Shown: piece after piece, positions 20,382-31,556 of the stretch | How positions within the stretch are numbered: the first letter of the stretch is position 1 | Layout: every line of letters starts with the position of its first letter | Assembly (NCBI GenBank): GCA_004352715.1 | Contig: SCFE01000013.1 | Location: forward strand, 1,874,431-1,938,430 | Direction: 5' to 3' | Length of the DNA stretch: 64,000 nt | From: Hofstenia miamia | Lineage: Eukaryota > Xenacoelomorpha > Acoela | Notes under the pieces: generated by a model | The model's input: only the letters and a program-made list of their open reading frames with translations | Database searches by the model: none | What the model was told of the DNA's origin: nothing | Program-made: the position numbers and the translations under genes

Positions 20382-20498
20382 TGCATGTTTTACATTATGG
20401 GTTCTCTCAGTGATATTGTGGTTGCATTTCTTACTGTTGACTTTATGTAGTGAGTCTGGATATCAAATTGTTGTTGGTTCCTCTTCATTGTTCTTTAA

Positions 20499-20514
20499 CC
20501 TGTCATGGTTGCCA
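20499..20514 (-). other. Primer-binding site of element B, tRNA-Arg type
   Basis: On the minus strand, TGGCAACCATGACAGG abuts the LTR end (...GCAGATGCTACA). It matches the same tRNA-Arg 3' end as the site in A, with two G-to-A differences. Confidence 0.75.
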
Positions 20515-22453
20515 TGTAGCATCTGCTACCAAGCTTTAATGTAACCTGATTAATTCCTTTTGAATGTAATTCTTTGTAAGTGTGGGTAGGGATGTACTTA
20601 TATCAACTGCTTTATCTTATTGACAATTGTAGTTAACTTTTATTAGACTCTAATATAGTTGAATACTATTTACATATGAATTGATTACTGCAGTTTCCTT
20701 GACAATTGATCTTCTATAAGGCCTCTGGCTGACTCTGATCTTCAATCTTCCAACACCTAGTCCTCTTCACTGCTGATGGATTGTTTCCCAATCTCAGCTC
20801 AACAAAGTAGCTTATGTGTTCCCTATCCTAACTCAGTGCAACCCTCAAGGCTGGATGTAACTGACTTAAACTCAATTTGTAATCTGTAATTTATACTTGC
20901 AACCAGGCAATGTCAATAGCTGCTTAATAAATATATGTTTAGCCATTACTGAAAAATACTGGCTTTAAATAAGTTAAATAATTAATTAAATAACTACATG
21001 CAGCTTCCTAACCTACATTTAATTAGTAATACATGCTCAGTCTTGTTATCAATTTATTTATGGGTCTCCTATTGTAGAGTCACTTGGAGCCCCTATTTTG
21101 ATTTTATTCTTTTGATTATTTTAGCAATCAAACATTAGAGTTACATCACAGTAACATCATGATTTGTTGCTATCAATTTATATCAATTTCTTTTAAATTG
21201 ATTTGTATATTTTCAAGTGCAGTTTTTTTGATCAAATTATTATTTGTCCCCTCAATCCAAACCTACATGTTATTGCTCATTTAATTTTGCAAGGGAACTC
21301 ATGTGCAAGTTGTAAACATATAGCAGGTAATAATTTATGAAAATTGTACTAAATACTTGAGGAACTTGTAGCAAACACACAATATAATTCATCTTACTCC
21401 AATTGTGTTTGATCTTCTCTAATTTATTTATATGCTAACCCCTTTTAGGTTTTGTCATGGATTTTAGTTTAACAATTTCTGCTTAAGCTCCAGCAACAAT
21501 TTGGGAGGAACTGCATTGGGTCTGAGCAACAAATAGCTCCTTAATGATGACAGCCCAAATTGTGGTCACTTTAGGTTACAGCTATGTGTTAGTGTAGGGA
21601 ATAAGAGCTTCTAATTTGATTGTTTCATTTCATACATGCACTTAATAATAATGCACTGCAAATATAATATGCTACAGACAAATGTAAATGCATTGCAATG
21701 ATGAGCCTTTTGTTTTATTATTTATTTACATGAGCTGAGATAATAAAACTCTGAGATAAATTATTTATTTGAGCTAGAAATTAATACTTGAGACACACAA
21801 CTAGCACCTTGGCAAGTAAGGATGGCATCATGGATATAGGTCTGGCATAATGCTGTGTGAATTGGTCACTGCTGGAAGTCTGTTCTCTATGGTTAGTCTG
21901 TTATTTCTTTAAGTGAAATAGTGAACCACCAATGCTTTTCTTTTGGGTCACTCTCTACAATGGTAGCCTCTGCAACCTTCAATTTAACCTTTGAGTTTCT
22001 CAGTACTGCTGGAGTAGCCAGAGCTCACCTGTGATTCTACACTATGTAGTATAGTTAATGTAAAATATAATGTCCTATGATCAGCTAACTAAATGTAAAG
22101 ATAAGATTTTCAAAGAATTTACTTGAACAGCTTTCTAAAATGATATCTCTCTATTTATAGTTTTGATTCAAAAAGTACCTGTTGATTTGAATTTCAAATT
22201 ATCATCTGCCAAGATAGCTAAAAATAGTGGAAGCAATATTGCCCCCTTCATTTATATATTATATTATTTATCAAGAAGTACTATTTAGTAATGTTCTCTT
22301 AGTTGGATTTTACAAAATTAATGATGCTAAGCTTAAATTGATTTTTATTTACAATTAATATTAATTTAATCATAATTTGATGATAATCTTCTTTGACAGA
22401 CTAATCTCTTTTTTATTCTTCTTTAGCAGCATTGATCTTTGGATTATGCTATA
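20515..22453 (-). repeat. Element B 5' LTR (right), with an inserted LTR-like segment
   Basis: It matches the left LTR at both ends: TGTAGC...GTGGGTAGGGATGTACTT...CTAACCTACATTTAATTAG at its left and AAGTACCTGTTGATTTGAA...GGATTATGCTATA at its right. The middle (about 21130-22042) has no counterpart in the left LTR. No clear target duplication was found for B; the right edge is approximate. Confidence 0.75.
21130..22042 (+). repeat. Diverged A-like solo LTR nested in the B LTR (tentative)
   Basis: The segment ends GTGATTCTACA like A LTRs. It shares GTAAACATATAGCAGGTA, then CACTTTAGGTTACAG....TGTTAGTGTAGGG with the middle of A and lone LTRs (CTCTTAGGTTACAAATAGGTGTAGG). It accounts for the extra 0.8-0.9 kb of the right B LTR over the left one. 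The left edge is only approximate. Confidence 0.45.
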
Positions 22454-23910
22454 CCACAACATCTGTACATATGTACAGTTGTGTTTACCTTATACAATCA
22501 ATCTGAAGCTATAAACAAAGACTCATTAAACTAAACAGAACCAATAGTTGTAGAATTCACCTAGTGTTGGAAGGACAATTGGAGTTTGTTATAATGAAAT
22601 AATTTCCACCAAATTGTGTAAATATGCTCATAATTAATGAAAGATCACTAATTTACTCACAAAACATACCAAACAAATCATGAATAGGTTGTGTCCACAG
22701 TTACTGAAACAGGCTTCCATTCACTACTCACTTAATGTAGAAATCAATATCAGTTATTAGAGATTTGTAACTGGCTGCACAATATATACAAGCAATTCAC
22801 AAAATTCAACTAATGAACAATTGTAAATGACAACTACATTTGCAGAGCCTTTATAAAGTTCAATTTGATCAAATACTTTGGGGGCATATCCTATTAAATT
22901 TGTAAAGTGTATAAGAATAATCATGTTTAGATATGTATTCAAAAGCTAATACAAGTGCACTGGAAATCAAGGAACTATGGTTATAAAAGTGATTCTTTTT
23001 AATAAAGTAGAATAAAGGGTAGGCCAAAAAACAACAATTTTGGTTGTTTTTGTGTTGTTTATAGGTGTTTCATATTTTGGTTGTTGTGGCAACCACTAAC
23101 ATCATATTAATAACTGTTAATACTAATTTTAGCAGCCACAAATTTGCTTATTTAGATTCAAGCCCATCACCAACCAGATTTTTTTTGCTATCTGTCAATG
23201 TTATTAATATAAGTATTCTAGCTCTTGTTATTATGAGCACTGTATAATGAATTAAATGGTTTGAAGGAAGGTGTTCCATCTTAAGGATAATATTCTATGC
23301 ACACTCCAACTGTGCCCTTAACTCAATCAAATTAATCCAGGTTATAAATTACAATTCATAATATAATATTATCCTTCATCAGGGAATTGTTTCTAAAAAT
23401 CATTAAGTATTTTTGACCACTGATGTCATCAGTGGCCCATTGGTGGCATCAGTGGCAACTTTAGTAATTTATAATCAGTGAGCTTGCAAATACAACTAAG
23501 TTCATTATTTTGATTACAAGATCCTTTTAATATGAAAAAGGAATTGTGAAAAGATTTTTAAAATGTTAAATTTGTGAAAAATTATAATATAAATGATAGG
23601 TGAATTCATTCATGAATATTTGGACACCTTGAAATTAATTTTTGCATAAAAAGATACATTTGAGCAGTAGAACTGTTTCACAATATAAGCAAGTACTATT
23701 ACAAAATTGTACTTAATTTTAAAATTTCAAATTTTTGTTAAATTTGGGAGATTTTCATGCTTATTGTTATCATTTATAAACAAGACATTCATTCAATTTG
23801 CTAGATAATATTTGTATTGAATATGCTTGACAGTTATCAATGATATTGTTTTGCCCTGTGTTGGGCCTATGCTTGATTAGACATCAATGTTTTCAATTTT
23901 GCTGAAATAC
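22454..23910. other. AT-rich intergenic stretch, nothing firm
   Basis: No coding frame looks real. Around 23400-23455 ATCAGTGG/CATTGGTGGCATCAGTGG forms a short local repeat. Near 23015-23075 an AACAACAATTTTGGTTGTTTT-like patch weakly resembles the inverse of 25390-25450. The block recurs at 56687-58143. Confidence 0.5.
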
Positions 23911-24224
23911 TGTAACATAATCGTAATCTAATCATGTGTGGTCAAACTAAGAGAGAAGAAGAAGAAACTAAGACTGAATATTAAAATGAAATATTAATTG
24001 TAAAAACACATGATTAAGATTAATTAGTTATTTTTGTAAATTTATAGTGCAGTATTTTTGATATTAATTAATTAATTTGGCGAAACCGCACTACACTATC
24101 GCTACTGCTAATTAAGGCAGAACTGCGTAATCGGCAGACGAACAGAAATTTAAAAGTTCGAAATTGTAAACAACTGGAATTAGCAGGTACTGGTTAAATA
24201 TTTGATTGTTGTTAATTCTTTTAC

Positions 24225-24232
24225 TATAAAAA
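24225..24232 (+). promoter_or_regulatory. TATA box of the lone LTR
   Basis: TATAAAAA at the position matching TATAAATA in the A LTRs. Confidence 0.5.
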
Positions 24233-24395
24233 GTGTGTAGTTGATCAGTTTGTTGATGAATCTAATTTACTGGATTTACTTTGCGTTTTTGTATCAGGTT
24301 ATTTTACTTAATACAATGGAAAGCTAAACGTTCGAGCTCTCGGGTATTCAAGACAGTGGTTCACGGATCCAGTTATAGGGTGAAGTGTATAGCCG

Positions 24396-24911
24396 GTGCT
24401 TACCCGAGAGGCTCTTAGGTTAGGTGTAGGAATAGGGGCTTTTACTCGTATTAGCTTTCCTATCGTTCGTTGTTCATATTACAACTATTATTACATAATG
24501 TTATTACATCTGTTTACATCAAGGAAATTATGGAATCACAAGATCTCTTTGCATTATCTTGGATATTGTTTATTACGTATGATTTCTAGTAGACTGACTG
24601 ACTATCAATTCATCCCTTTTGCTGTGACCGTATTGATTGTTCACATGTATTTCAGGTCAGCATGTATCTATTTATATGTAAGGTTATTATATGTACGAAC
24701 TCATAATAAGCTATTGCATCCCGGTTGCGAGATCTCTTTATTAAACAACCTCATTGATAAAAAGAACAATCAATACACTAAATTAATAAGGTATCAAACA
24801 TTATCACTATTGTCTTTCCACACACACTTCCATTACACTGAGTCATCCGAATTGTGGTTGGTGTCTCTATCGATGTGTCGGCTTCGTATGGAAATACTCG
24901 TTATAGCATAG
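24396..24911 (+). CDS. LTR-embedded ORF of the lone LTR, 171 codons without ATG start
   Basis: The frame is open from a GTG at 24396 to TAG 24911; the first in-frame ATG is about 35 codons in. It is the counterpart of the 206-aa frame in A LTRs, sharing ALRLGVGIG, VLIVHMYF, HNKLLHPGC and KKNNQYTK. The nucleotide sequences are well diverged yet both frames stay open. Expression is unproven, and the missing ATG argues against a simple protein product. Confidence 0.3.
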   Translation: MLTREALRLGVGIGAFTRISFPIVRCSYYNYYYIMLLHLFTSRKLWNHKISLHYLGYCLLRMISSRLTDYQFIPFAVTVLIVHMYFRSACIYLYVRLLYVRTHNKLLHPGCEISLLNNLIDKKNNQYTKLIRYQTLSLLSFHTHFHYTESSELWLVSLSMCRLRMEILVIA

Positions 24912-25196
24912 TTCTTCAATTCCTCTCTGTGCTTTGTTGGAGGTTGGGTAGCGTACCCTGTACTTTGTACACTCTGTCTCGTGTCTTGGATCTAAAACAA
25001 CAGTCGTTAGTTTCATATCAGTATTAGTTGATGAGATAATAAGTTAATCGTATAACGGCTAAAGCAATAGAACAGAAAGAAGAGAGACAGATACTGGAAT
25101 CCGTCACCTACCGTACTTCATAAGGAGGAAACAATTGTTATAGCAGCTCCTAAATTAGCTCAGACTTACTAGTATGAAGGTTGGCGAGATTCTACA

Positions 25197-26737
25197 ATAT
25201 AAAATTGTTGGTTTGCATATAACAGTATTGCTAAAACAATCATGAGACAACATAAAACAATGCTGTTACAACCTCAAAATATTTTTTTTTTATTCATAAA
25301 ATAACAAACAAAAAGCAACCTAATGTGATGTTATAGAAGCAACATTGTTTTACTAATGAAATGGTAACATTTCAACATTAAAACAATGTGGTTTTTGATA
25401 CATAAAACAACCACATAACAACACAAAACAATGTTGTTTTGACCTTAAATTGTTATCTGGGGAGTTAAGATTAGAGGTATTAAGGAATGCTAAAAATTTC
25501 TAACAAGTATGTCAACACAAAACTCTTTCAGCAATCACTTTATAAAGAAATTATACTTTAATAATATGTTTGAATTGTAAATGTTTTGGCATCTTTGGAA
25601 ACTCAAGTATCAGATATACACAAAATTAAGGTATGTACTGGAAAAATCTGGTCATAAGCAAAAAGAATTTCCTCATATAACAATCCATAGAGTTGATAAA
25701 TCATAAAGGAATATACATATAAATATACATTTATATGCCCCTTAGAAATGGTGCTCTGTTGGACAGAGTGCCATTTCTAAAGAGACAGGGCACCAAAATT
25801 TGATGTAGTGCAAATGTAATCGATTTTTTCATCTTATATGATTAGTGTGAATATTTTATTACAATTATTTTGTTCATTTGGATTTTTTTATTTTTTTTCA
25901 TGGATTAGTAATATTTTTTAAAAAATGACAAAAACCATTTATATCAAGCACTGTGTCTTTTTATAATATTTTGTGTTCTTAGGTTAAATTTCAAGATTTG
26001 TTTGAGGATTATTGGTCATTCTAGGACATCCCTGATACCAAATTGTAGGAATTAGTACTTTTCAGACAATGGCCTACTATATGATGGGCAGGAAATTTTA
26101 AGTAAAACCTTTAAATGAGGAGGCCAATGCCTGTATAGGCATTTACTCAACTATAGCAGGAACTGTTTACTATAGCACTTAGCTTTTAGGAGACCTCTTA
26201 ATTAACATTTGAGGTAGAATCAAATAAAACAACTCTGGAAAAGATATCTAATGTAGCTATGGACCACTATTTTTCAAAATATATATTTCAGTTACAGAAC
26301 CCCAATTATTTTTAGAAAGTGAAAAAAACAGTAATTGATTCACATATTTCTATTGATTACACATTGAATGGTGTAAAAACTTTGGAAATCAAATCAAAAC
26401 TGACTGAGCTAGGGCCTTCTAAATACGTACTACTTGACCAGAAAATGCAAATTTTTGAATTTTTTTGAAACTGGCCCATTCAAAATTGAAGATATGATTA
26501 TGCACACTACTTAGAAAAGATGCAGGATAAAAAATATATAATATAGTAGTCCTTAATAAGACAAACGTGGCTTGAAAATTCCAATAAAAAGTCACATTCA
26601 GGATCATGTCAAGCCTATTATAGAAAATGTGAAAGCACCATCCATTTGATATAAATTGATCAATATTTGATAAAATTAGAATGGTTATATTAGACTTTTA
26701 TAAAACAAAACATTTTCCCACATGAAAATTGCAAAAA
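25197..26737. other. AT-rich stretch with a hairpin repeat near its centre
   Basis: No convincing gene. 25250-25450 is rich in AAAACAA/TTGTTTT words. At about 25747-25783 an 18-bp inverted repeat (TAGAAATGGTGCTCTGT / GACAGAGTGCCATTTCTA) contains the same GACAGAGTGCC core that is repeated just before the gap. The block recurs at 59430-61005. Confidence 0.5.
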
Positions 26738-26834
26738 GACAGAGTGCCCCATATAAATATTTGTATATAGACAGAGCGCCCTCTTGAGACAGAGTGCCAC
26801 ATATAAATGTTCATTAGACAGAGTGCCACATATA
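26738..26834. repeat. GACAGAGYGCC repeat cluster running into the gap
   Basis: GACAGAGTGCC or GACAGAGCGCC begins at 26738, 26770, 26788 and 26817; the last two units are 29 bp apart and nearly identical (GACAGAGTGCCACATATA). The contig ends inside a unit at 26834, so a tandem array probably fills part of the gap. Confidence 0.75.
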
Positions 26835-27834
26835 NNNNNNNNNNNNNNNNNNNNNNNNNNNNNNNNNNNNNNNNNNNNNNNNNNNNNNNNNNNNNNNNNN
26901 NNNNNNNNNNNNNNNNNNNNNNNNNNNNNNNNNNNNNNNNNNNNNNNNNNNNNNNNNNNNNNNNNNNNNNNNNNNNNNNNNNNNNNNNNNNNNNNNNNNN
27001 NNNNNNNNNNNNNNNNNNNNNNNNNNNNNNNNNNNNNNNNNNNNNNNNNNNNNNNNNNNNNNNNNNNNNNNNNNNNNNNNNNNNNNNNNNNNNNNNNNNN
27101 NNNNNNNNNNNNNNNNNNNNNNNNNNNNNNNNNNNNNNNNNNNNNNNNNNNNNNNNNNNNNNNNNNNNNNNNNNNNNNNNNNNNNNNNNNNNNNNNNNNN
27201 NNNNNNNNNNNNNNNNNNNNNNNNNNNNNNNNNNNNNNNNNNNNNNNNNNNNNNNNNNNNNNNNNNNNNNNNNNNNNNNNNNNNNNNNNNNNNNNNNNNN
27301 NNNNNNNNNNNNNNNNNNNNNNNNNNNNNNNNNNNNNNNNNNNNNNNNNNNNNNNNNNNNNNNNNNNNNNNNNNNNNNNNNNNNNNNNNNNNNNNNNNNN
27401 NNNNNNNNNNNNNNNNNNNNNNNNNNNNNNNNNNNNNNNNNNNNNNNNNNNNNNNNNNNNNNNNNNNNNNNNNNNNNNNNNNNNNNNNNNNNNNNNNNNN
27501 NNNNNNNNNNNNNNNNNNNNNNNNNNNNNNNNNNNNNNNNNNNNNNNNNNNNNNNNNNNNNNNNNNNNNNNNNNNNNNNNNNNNNNNNNNNNNNNNNNNN
27601 NNNNNNNNNNNNNNNNNNNNNNNNNNNNNNNNNNNNNNNNNNNNNNNNNNNNNNNNNNNNNNNNNNNNNNNNNNNNNNNNNNNNNNNNNNNNNNNNNNNN
27701 NNNNNNNNNNNNNNNNNNNNNNNNNNNNNNNNNNNNNNNNNNNNNNNNNNNNNNNNNNNNNNNNNNNNNNNNNNNNNNNNNNNNNNNNNNNNNNNNNNNN
27801 NNNNNNNNNNNNNNNNNNNNNNNNNNNNNNNNNN
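26835..27834. other. Assembly gap of exactly 1000 N
   Basis: The round number marks a placeholder of unknown true size. Frames drawn through it are meaningless. Confidence 0.98.
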
Positions 27835-27887
27835 AACCCGGATCAACAGCTTGGAAGGCTGCTATGCTACCACTACACCACCTGCGC
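27835..27887 (-). tRNA. tRNA-Gly(TCC), 3' part lost in the gap
   Basis: On the minus strand, 53 nt begin GCGCAGGTGGTGTAGTGG. The anticodon arm pairs GCAGC with GCTGT around the loop CTTCCAA (anticodon TCC, Gly). GATCCGGGTT then starts the T arm, where the sequence runs into N. D-arm and anticodon features fit animal tRNA-Gly-TCC. It could equally be the head of a tRNA-derived SINE, since the 3' end is unseen. Confidence 0.75.
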
Positions 27888-28057
27888 TCGAAAATATTCT
27901 ACATTATTTCGAGTTTAGAATTGCTTTTTAAGAAAGAAAACAATATTCATTTCAAGTATGTTTTATTATCATGTAATTGATTGCGTCATTTTGTTTTGCG
28001 GTTAAAGGGCTACAACAATTTGTGCTAGAATTTCTTGTAATGTAGCATTGTCTATTT

Positions 28058-28573
28058 CATCGATTTTATGATTGCAAATTCAGATGAAAAATTCTTGTTT
28101 GGATTATAAAAAATATTTAGCAATTCATTACTACATGAGTTCGATACCTGTTTAATTTCTATTTATAGTGTCTCTAAAAACTGATGATCAGATTCTAAGT
28201 CTTCTCTACGTTTTGGTTTTAGGAATTTTGGAATTAAGATAATTAAACCACCACCTCTTTTTGATCTATTTTTGAAGTATAAGTTAAAATAATTGCAGTC
28301 TGCATTATATAGAACTTCTATGTTATCAGAGTCATTTAACCAGGCTTCAGTAATTAGATATATTGCGTTATTTCCTACTAAATTTACAAGACTTAGAAAT
28401 TCTGTGCGGTGTGCAATTAAACTTCTAGCATTTAGGTAGAAAAATTTTAGGTTTTGATTGTAGTTAGTTAAAACACCGCTAATTTTATCTTGATTGAAAA
28501 TAGGTCCAGGATTTGTTTCAATATCTCCTGATAAAATCAATTTGAGTGTGACTAGAACTCGTAGATAATCCAA
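28058..28573 (-). pseudogene. Non-LTR retrotransposon ORF2 start: 2A-like peptide plus APE endonuclease, truncated
   Basis: On the minus strand an ATG-started frame encodes about 20 residues ending GDIETNPGP, which fits the 2A consensus D-x-E-x-N-P-G-P (ribosome skipping between Gly and Pro). The APE-type endonuclease then begins: FYLNARSLIAHRTEF, ITEAWLNDSD, SKRGGGLIILI, ESDHQFLETL. A TAA at 28163 interrupts, and the same frame goes on with IEIKQV...FYNPNKNFSSEF to about 28058. The rest of the endonuclease and the whole RT are missing. Such 2A peptides are described at the start of APE-type non-LTR retrotransposons of the CR1/L2/Rex1 kind. Confidence 0.82.
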
Positions 28574-28597
28574 TATTAAATTGTAGATTTTGATTGC

Positions 28598-29362
28598 TTA
28601 ATAATTACAATAAACTCTAGTAATTCTAGACTTTTGGTATTTCAAGGATTTTAGGGATTCATGGAATGATATATCGAGTTGCCCTTTAAGTAAATTGACA
28701 ATAATTTGAAAAAATATCAAATAATAACAAAAGTACCTAAACATTAAAAAGTTTGTGGTTAATGTGCTGAGTGAAAAGCTTGTGTAGGTAACAAAGGAGG
28801 GCGACGTGTTGGGGCAGAGACAGCTTGAGAATATGGTTGCCTTACAGAACGATTGGCGTACATATAGCCGAGTAGAAAGAGAACTTTGAAGTATGTGTGC
28901 CATGCAGGATACACCAGAGTGAGAGAGATGAATTCCATCGCGAGCCAGTAGATCAGAGTTTACGATGCGAGGTGAAAGAAGAAATCTATTGAAGATAGTA
29001 ATGACTGAGATAACGATGTTGCTTGCAGATAGACATTAGATGATTTCATTGAACTGCTTACTGAAGTGATTTCTTTGAAGATTTGAGTCACGACATACAG
29101 GTGTGATTTCAAGAAAGTGGATATATTGTGCCTTGAAGATTTTGGTGTTGGAGGTGTTTAGAGCATCAATGAGACCAGTGTTGATGACGACGGAGTTTAT
29201 ATGTCTTTTAGGATATTGTGTGATATTGTTTGTAAGCTGCTTTGTGTTGTGTCCAGGATAGGAATGTACAGAAGTGACTCGATTTGAGAGAAGGTTGAGT
29301 GATCTGATGTGCTTTAGGATTCTGGCTCCAATGACTAGAGTAGATGTACCAGGTTTGATCGA
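28598..29362 (-). pseudogene. Non-LTR retrotransposon ORF1: SGNH esterase-like domain, inactive
   Basis: The minus-strand frame reads TLVIGARILKHIRSL (block I, where active members have G-[DA]-S), VTSVHSYPGHNTKQL, SVVINTGLIDAL (block III, normally G-x-N-D; Asn is Ile) and LLARDGIHLSHSGVSCMA (block V, D-G-x-H intact, about 28905-28945). One in-frame TAA lies near 29010. CR1-like elements are known to carry an esterase domain in ORF1. Nucleophile Ser to Arg and loss of the Asn make it inactive. It lies just upstream of the 2A/endonuclease frame. Confidence 0.72.
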
Positions 29363-29814
29363 TTTTTGAGCTTTTGGAAGAGGTTTGTTGGGAGTGGCAG
29401 ATTTGTTATTTGAAAAGAAGGCGAGTAAAATGATGAAGTATTTTCAATCAAGTGTTTCTCTGGTGTTGGTGAAGGAGTTGGAAAAGAGTGATAGCTAAAC
29501 AAGGAGGACGATTCTAAAGTTACAGGTTTAGCATTCAATAAAATGGAGGGAACAGTTGTTTGACTTTGATGTTCAGACAGACATTGAGTTGAAGCATCAG
29601 AGAGAGAACAAAGCGAATTCTTGAATAGAAAATGAAAAGCTTCTGCTGCAGTGTCTTTATTTAACTTTGCAAACATCTGATGGAGCTGCGTTTTCTTCTT
29701 GTTTTCAATAAAGTAAATTGCCGCGTCCAGGGATGTAGTGCCACCAAACAAATCATTGTGCATCAAATCTGAGAGTATGCTTGAGACCCAACCATTCTCA
29801 ATGAGAGCAAACAC
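29335..29814 (-). pseudogene. Non-LTR retrotransposon ORF1, N-terminal part
   Basis: A 159-codon frame (GTG start, no ATG) reads VFALIENGWVSSILSDLMHNDLFGG, then a Ser/Pro-rich linker (SYHSFPTPSPTPEKH). It overlaps the start of the esterase domain in another frame, so a 1-nt shift near 29350 separates them. No PHD-type Cys/His pattern is visible. The element is cut at about 29815-29876 by the inverted-repeat element. Confidence 0.5.
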
Positions 29815-29876
29815 AAATTTTCAAAATCTGATGCTTTACAAATTTTCGATCATATTGAAATAATATTTTTTTAGGT

Positions 29877-30135
29877 TGGCCAGTAGTAAGGGATGGGTTC
29901 CACCCCATCCCTATGGGAGACCCTGAAGTTTTTGAAACACCCATGACGAAATATTTTTGACAAAGTTAAATTAAACAAATTAATTTTTTGACAAAGTTTA
30001 ATTTTTTATTGCTAGGATTTGGGCAAAGTGATATAATTGATGACAAAAAATGTTTTTGACATTATTAAATCAAGCATAATAATTTTTTGATGAAGTTTTC
30101 ATTTTTGTTTTTCAGGATTTAGGCAAAGTGATATA
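29877..30135 (+). repeat. Left terminal inverted repeat
   Basis: Pairs with 33215-33474 in inverted orientation. It also contains an internal direct repeat: GGCAAAGTGATATAATT occurs twice (near 30025 and 30123). Confidence 0.75.
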
Positions 30136-31556
30136 ATTTGCCATTCTAAACATGTAAATGTCTGTAAATTGGTAAACAAAGTTAGTTAATTTGATTTTTT
30201 AAAATGAATAATCCACTTGAATTTGATGCTACAAAAACCATTAGTGCTTTCAATCTCTTGCATGTCAAGATGATTATTCAATAAACAAATCTTTTAAAGT
30301 GAAAATGTCTTTAATGAAAAACCAAAACCATGTTGACTATTATGTGTAAACTAGAACGAAAAAACAAAGAAATTTTGTAAACATCACCACTATTTTGAAA
30401 ATTAATTTTATTTTACTAATTATTTATTATAAATTTTTTGTTAAATTTATTTTTTTAAGTTAATTATTTTGTTAATTTATTTTTGCAATTCATTTCTGCT
30501 AAGAGATTTGAATTATAGCATTTGACCAAAATCAAATGACTGTTAAAAAGTATCAAGTGCTTTTAATCATGGAAAGATAATGAATTTATCACCAATAATG
30601 TCAATATGTATTCTCTCCAAATATCAAATTTGTTGTACCCATTGTGAAGGACTTGGTGTTCTTAATTGTATGAAAGACGAAATTCTCTTTTACAGTTTTT
30701 GCTAATATTTTTTTCTTTGTAATTTAGTTTCTTTACACATTGCATTGATAATATATGTAGTGTTTTCATTTTAAATCAAGTTTCTCTAGGAAATTTTTAT
30801 TGATGTTACTAATATTTAACATGTAAAGCAATCAATTTCCAACCAAAAATGCGCTTAATCATATAATATTCACTATTGAAATGTAAAAATAACTTACCCA
30901 CAGTGGAGAAATTCAACCATCCTTGACTCAATCTCTGTAAAAACTGAACAATGCATTACATTTTGCAACACAGAAAAATAATATCAATAGATTTATTTAA
31001 TTAAAAACACAAATGTATATAGTTTACACAAACACTCCAGACATCAAATGAGATAATTTTCATTAATCAATCAAAAATCTACCAGGTTATCTAAAGCTGG
31101 AGCATATGGGCAATTACAAAGGCAACAGAAAAAAACAGCAAAAGACCTGTATCTGAGGTGAAAGTATATAATTTTATTTGTGTATGTGAAATAAAAATTG
31201 TATTAGCATGATTTTTGCATAGGATATACTGGGGGATTTCATTACTATAATAAACAATACCATGTAAATAATGTACTTATATAAGTCAGTCATCATAAGA
31301 AAAATTACATATTTAGGCCAATACAGGGCTAATGTTTCCAAAAATGAAATTGAGAGAGAACATTATATTCCACATTTATTTATTAGATTCTTATTTAGAT
31401 CAGGTTCAAGACATTAAGGAATGTTCAAAATGTCCACCACATATCCAAGCATTTCACAAAGTTGCACATCACAGTATCAAACATTTGAAGAGGAATATCA
31501 TGAATAGCTCTCTTGATTAGTTCTTCCAATTCAAGAAGTGTATGAGGTTGAGGATG

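Larger units (their letters stand above)
13228..22453 (-). mobile_element. Element B: Ty3/Gypsy-type LTR retrotransposon, minus strand, defective
   Basis: Body and right-hand (5') LTR of B; the left (3') LTR is at 182-672 plus 12602-13227. On the minus strand the order is LTR, tRNA-Arg primer-binding site, gag, protease, RT, RNase H, integrase, ORF3 remnant, purine tract, LTR. Proteins are clearly homologous to those of A but diverged throughout, so B is a sister family. It carries lesions at catalytic residues (protease Thr to Met, RT YIDN, integrase Asp to Gly), a duplicated RNase H/integrase block and a large deletion in ORF3. It is older than A, which sits inside it. Confidence 0.9.
23911..25196 (+). 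repeat. Lone LTR of an A-related family
   Basis: A 1286-bp unit beginning TGTAACATAATCG and ending GATTCTACA, aligned over its length with A LTRs (TATAAAAA at 24225, ATGGAAAGCTAA at 24316, CTCTTAGGTTAGGTGTAGG, the HPGC and NNQ coding block). No internal region follows or precedes, so it is a solo LTR left by LTR-LTR recombination. It is less AT-rich than its surroundings, with several CG dinucleotides. No clean target duplication is visible (ATAC left, ATAT right). Confidence 0.85.

Noticed and set aside
22757-22942. Short minus-strand frame of 61 codons (and 23065-23247 plus)
   Set aside because: Length expected by chance, no motif, no neighbouring signals.
23015-25460. Inverted-repeat element around the lone LTR (AACAACAATTTT... 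versus ...AAAACAATGTTGTTTT)
   Set aside because: The similarity is between low-complexity A/T/G words only and cannot be separated from chance by eye.
26698-27980. Very long open frames across the N runs (also 61052-62137)
   Set aside because: They consist almost wholly of unknown bases; nothing is coded.
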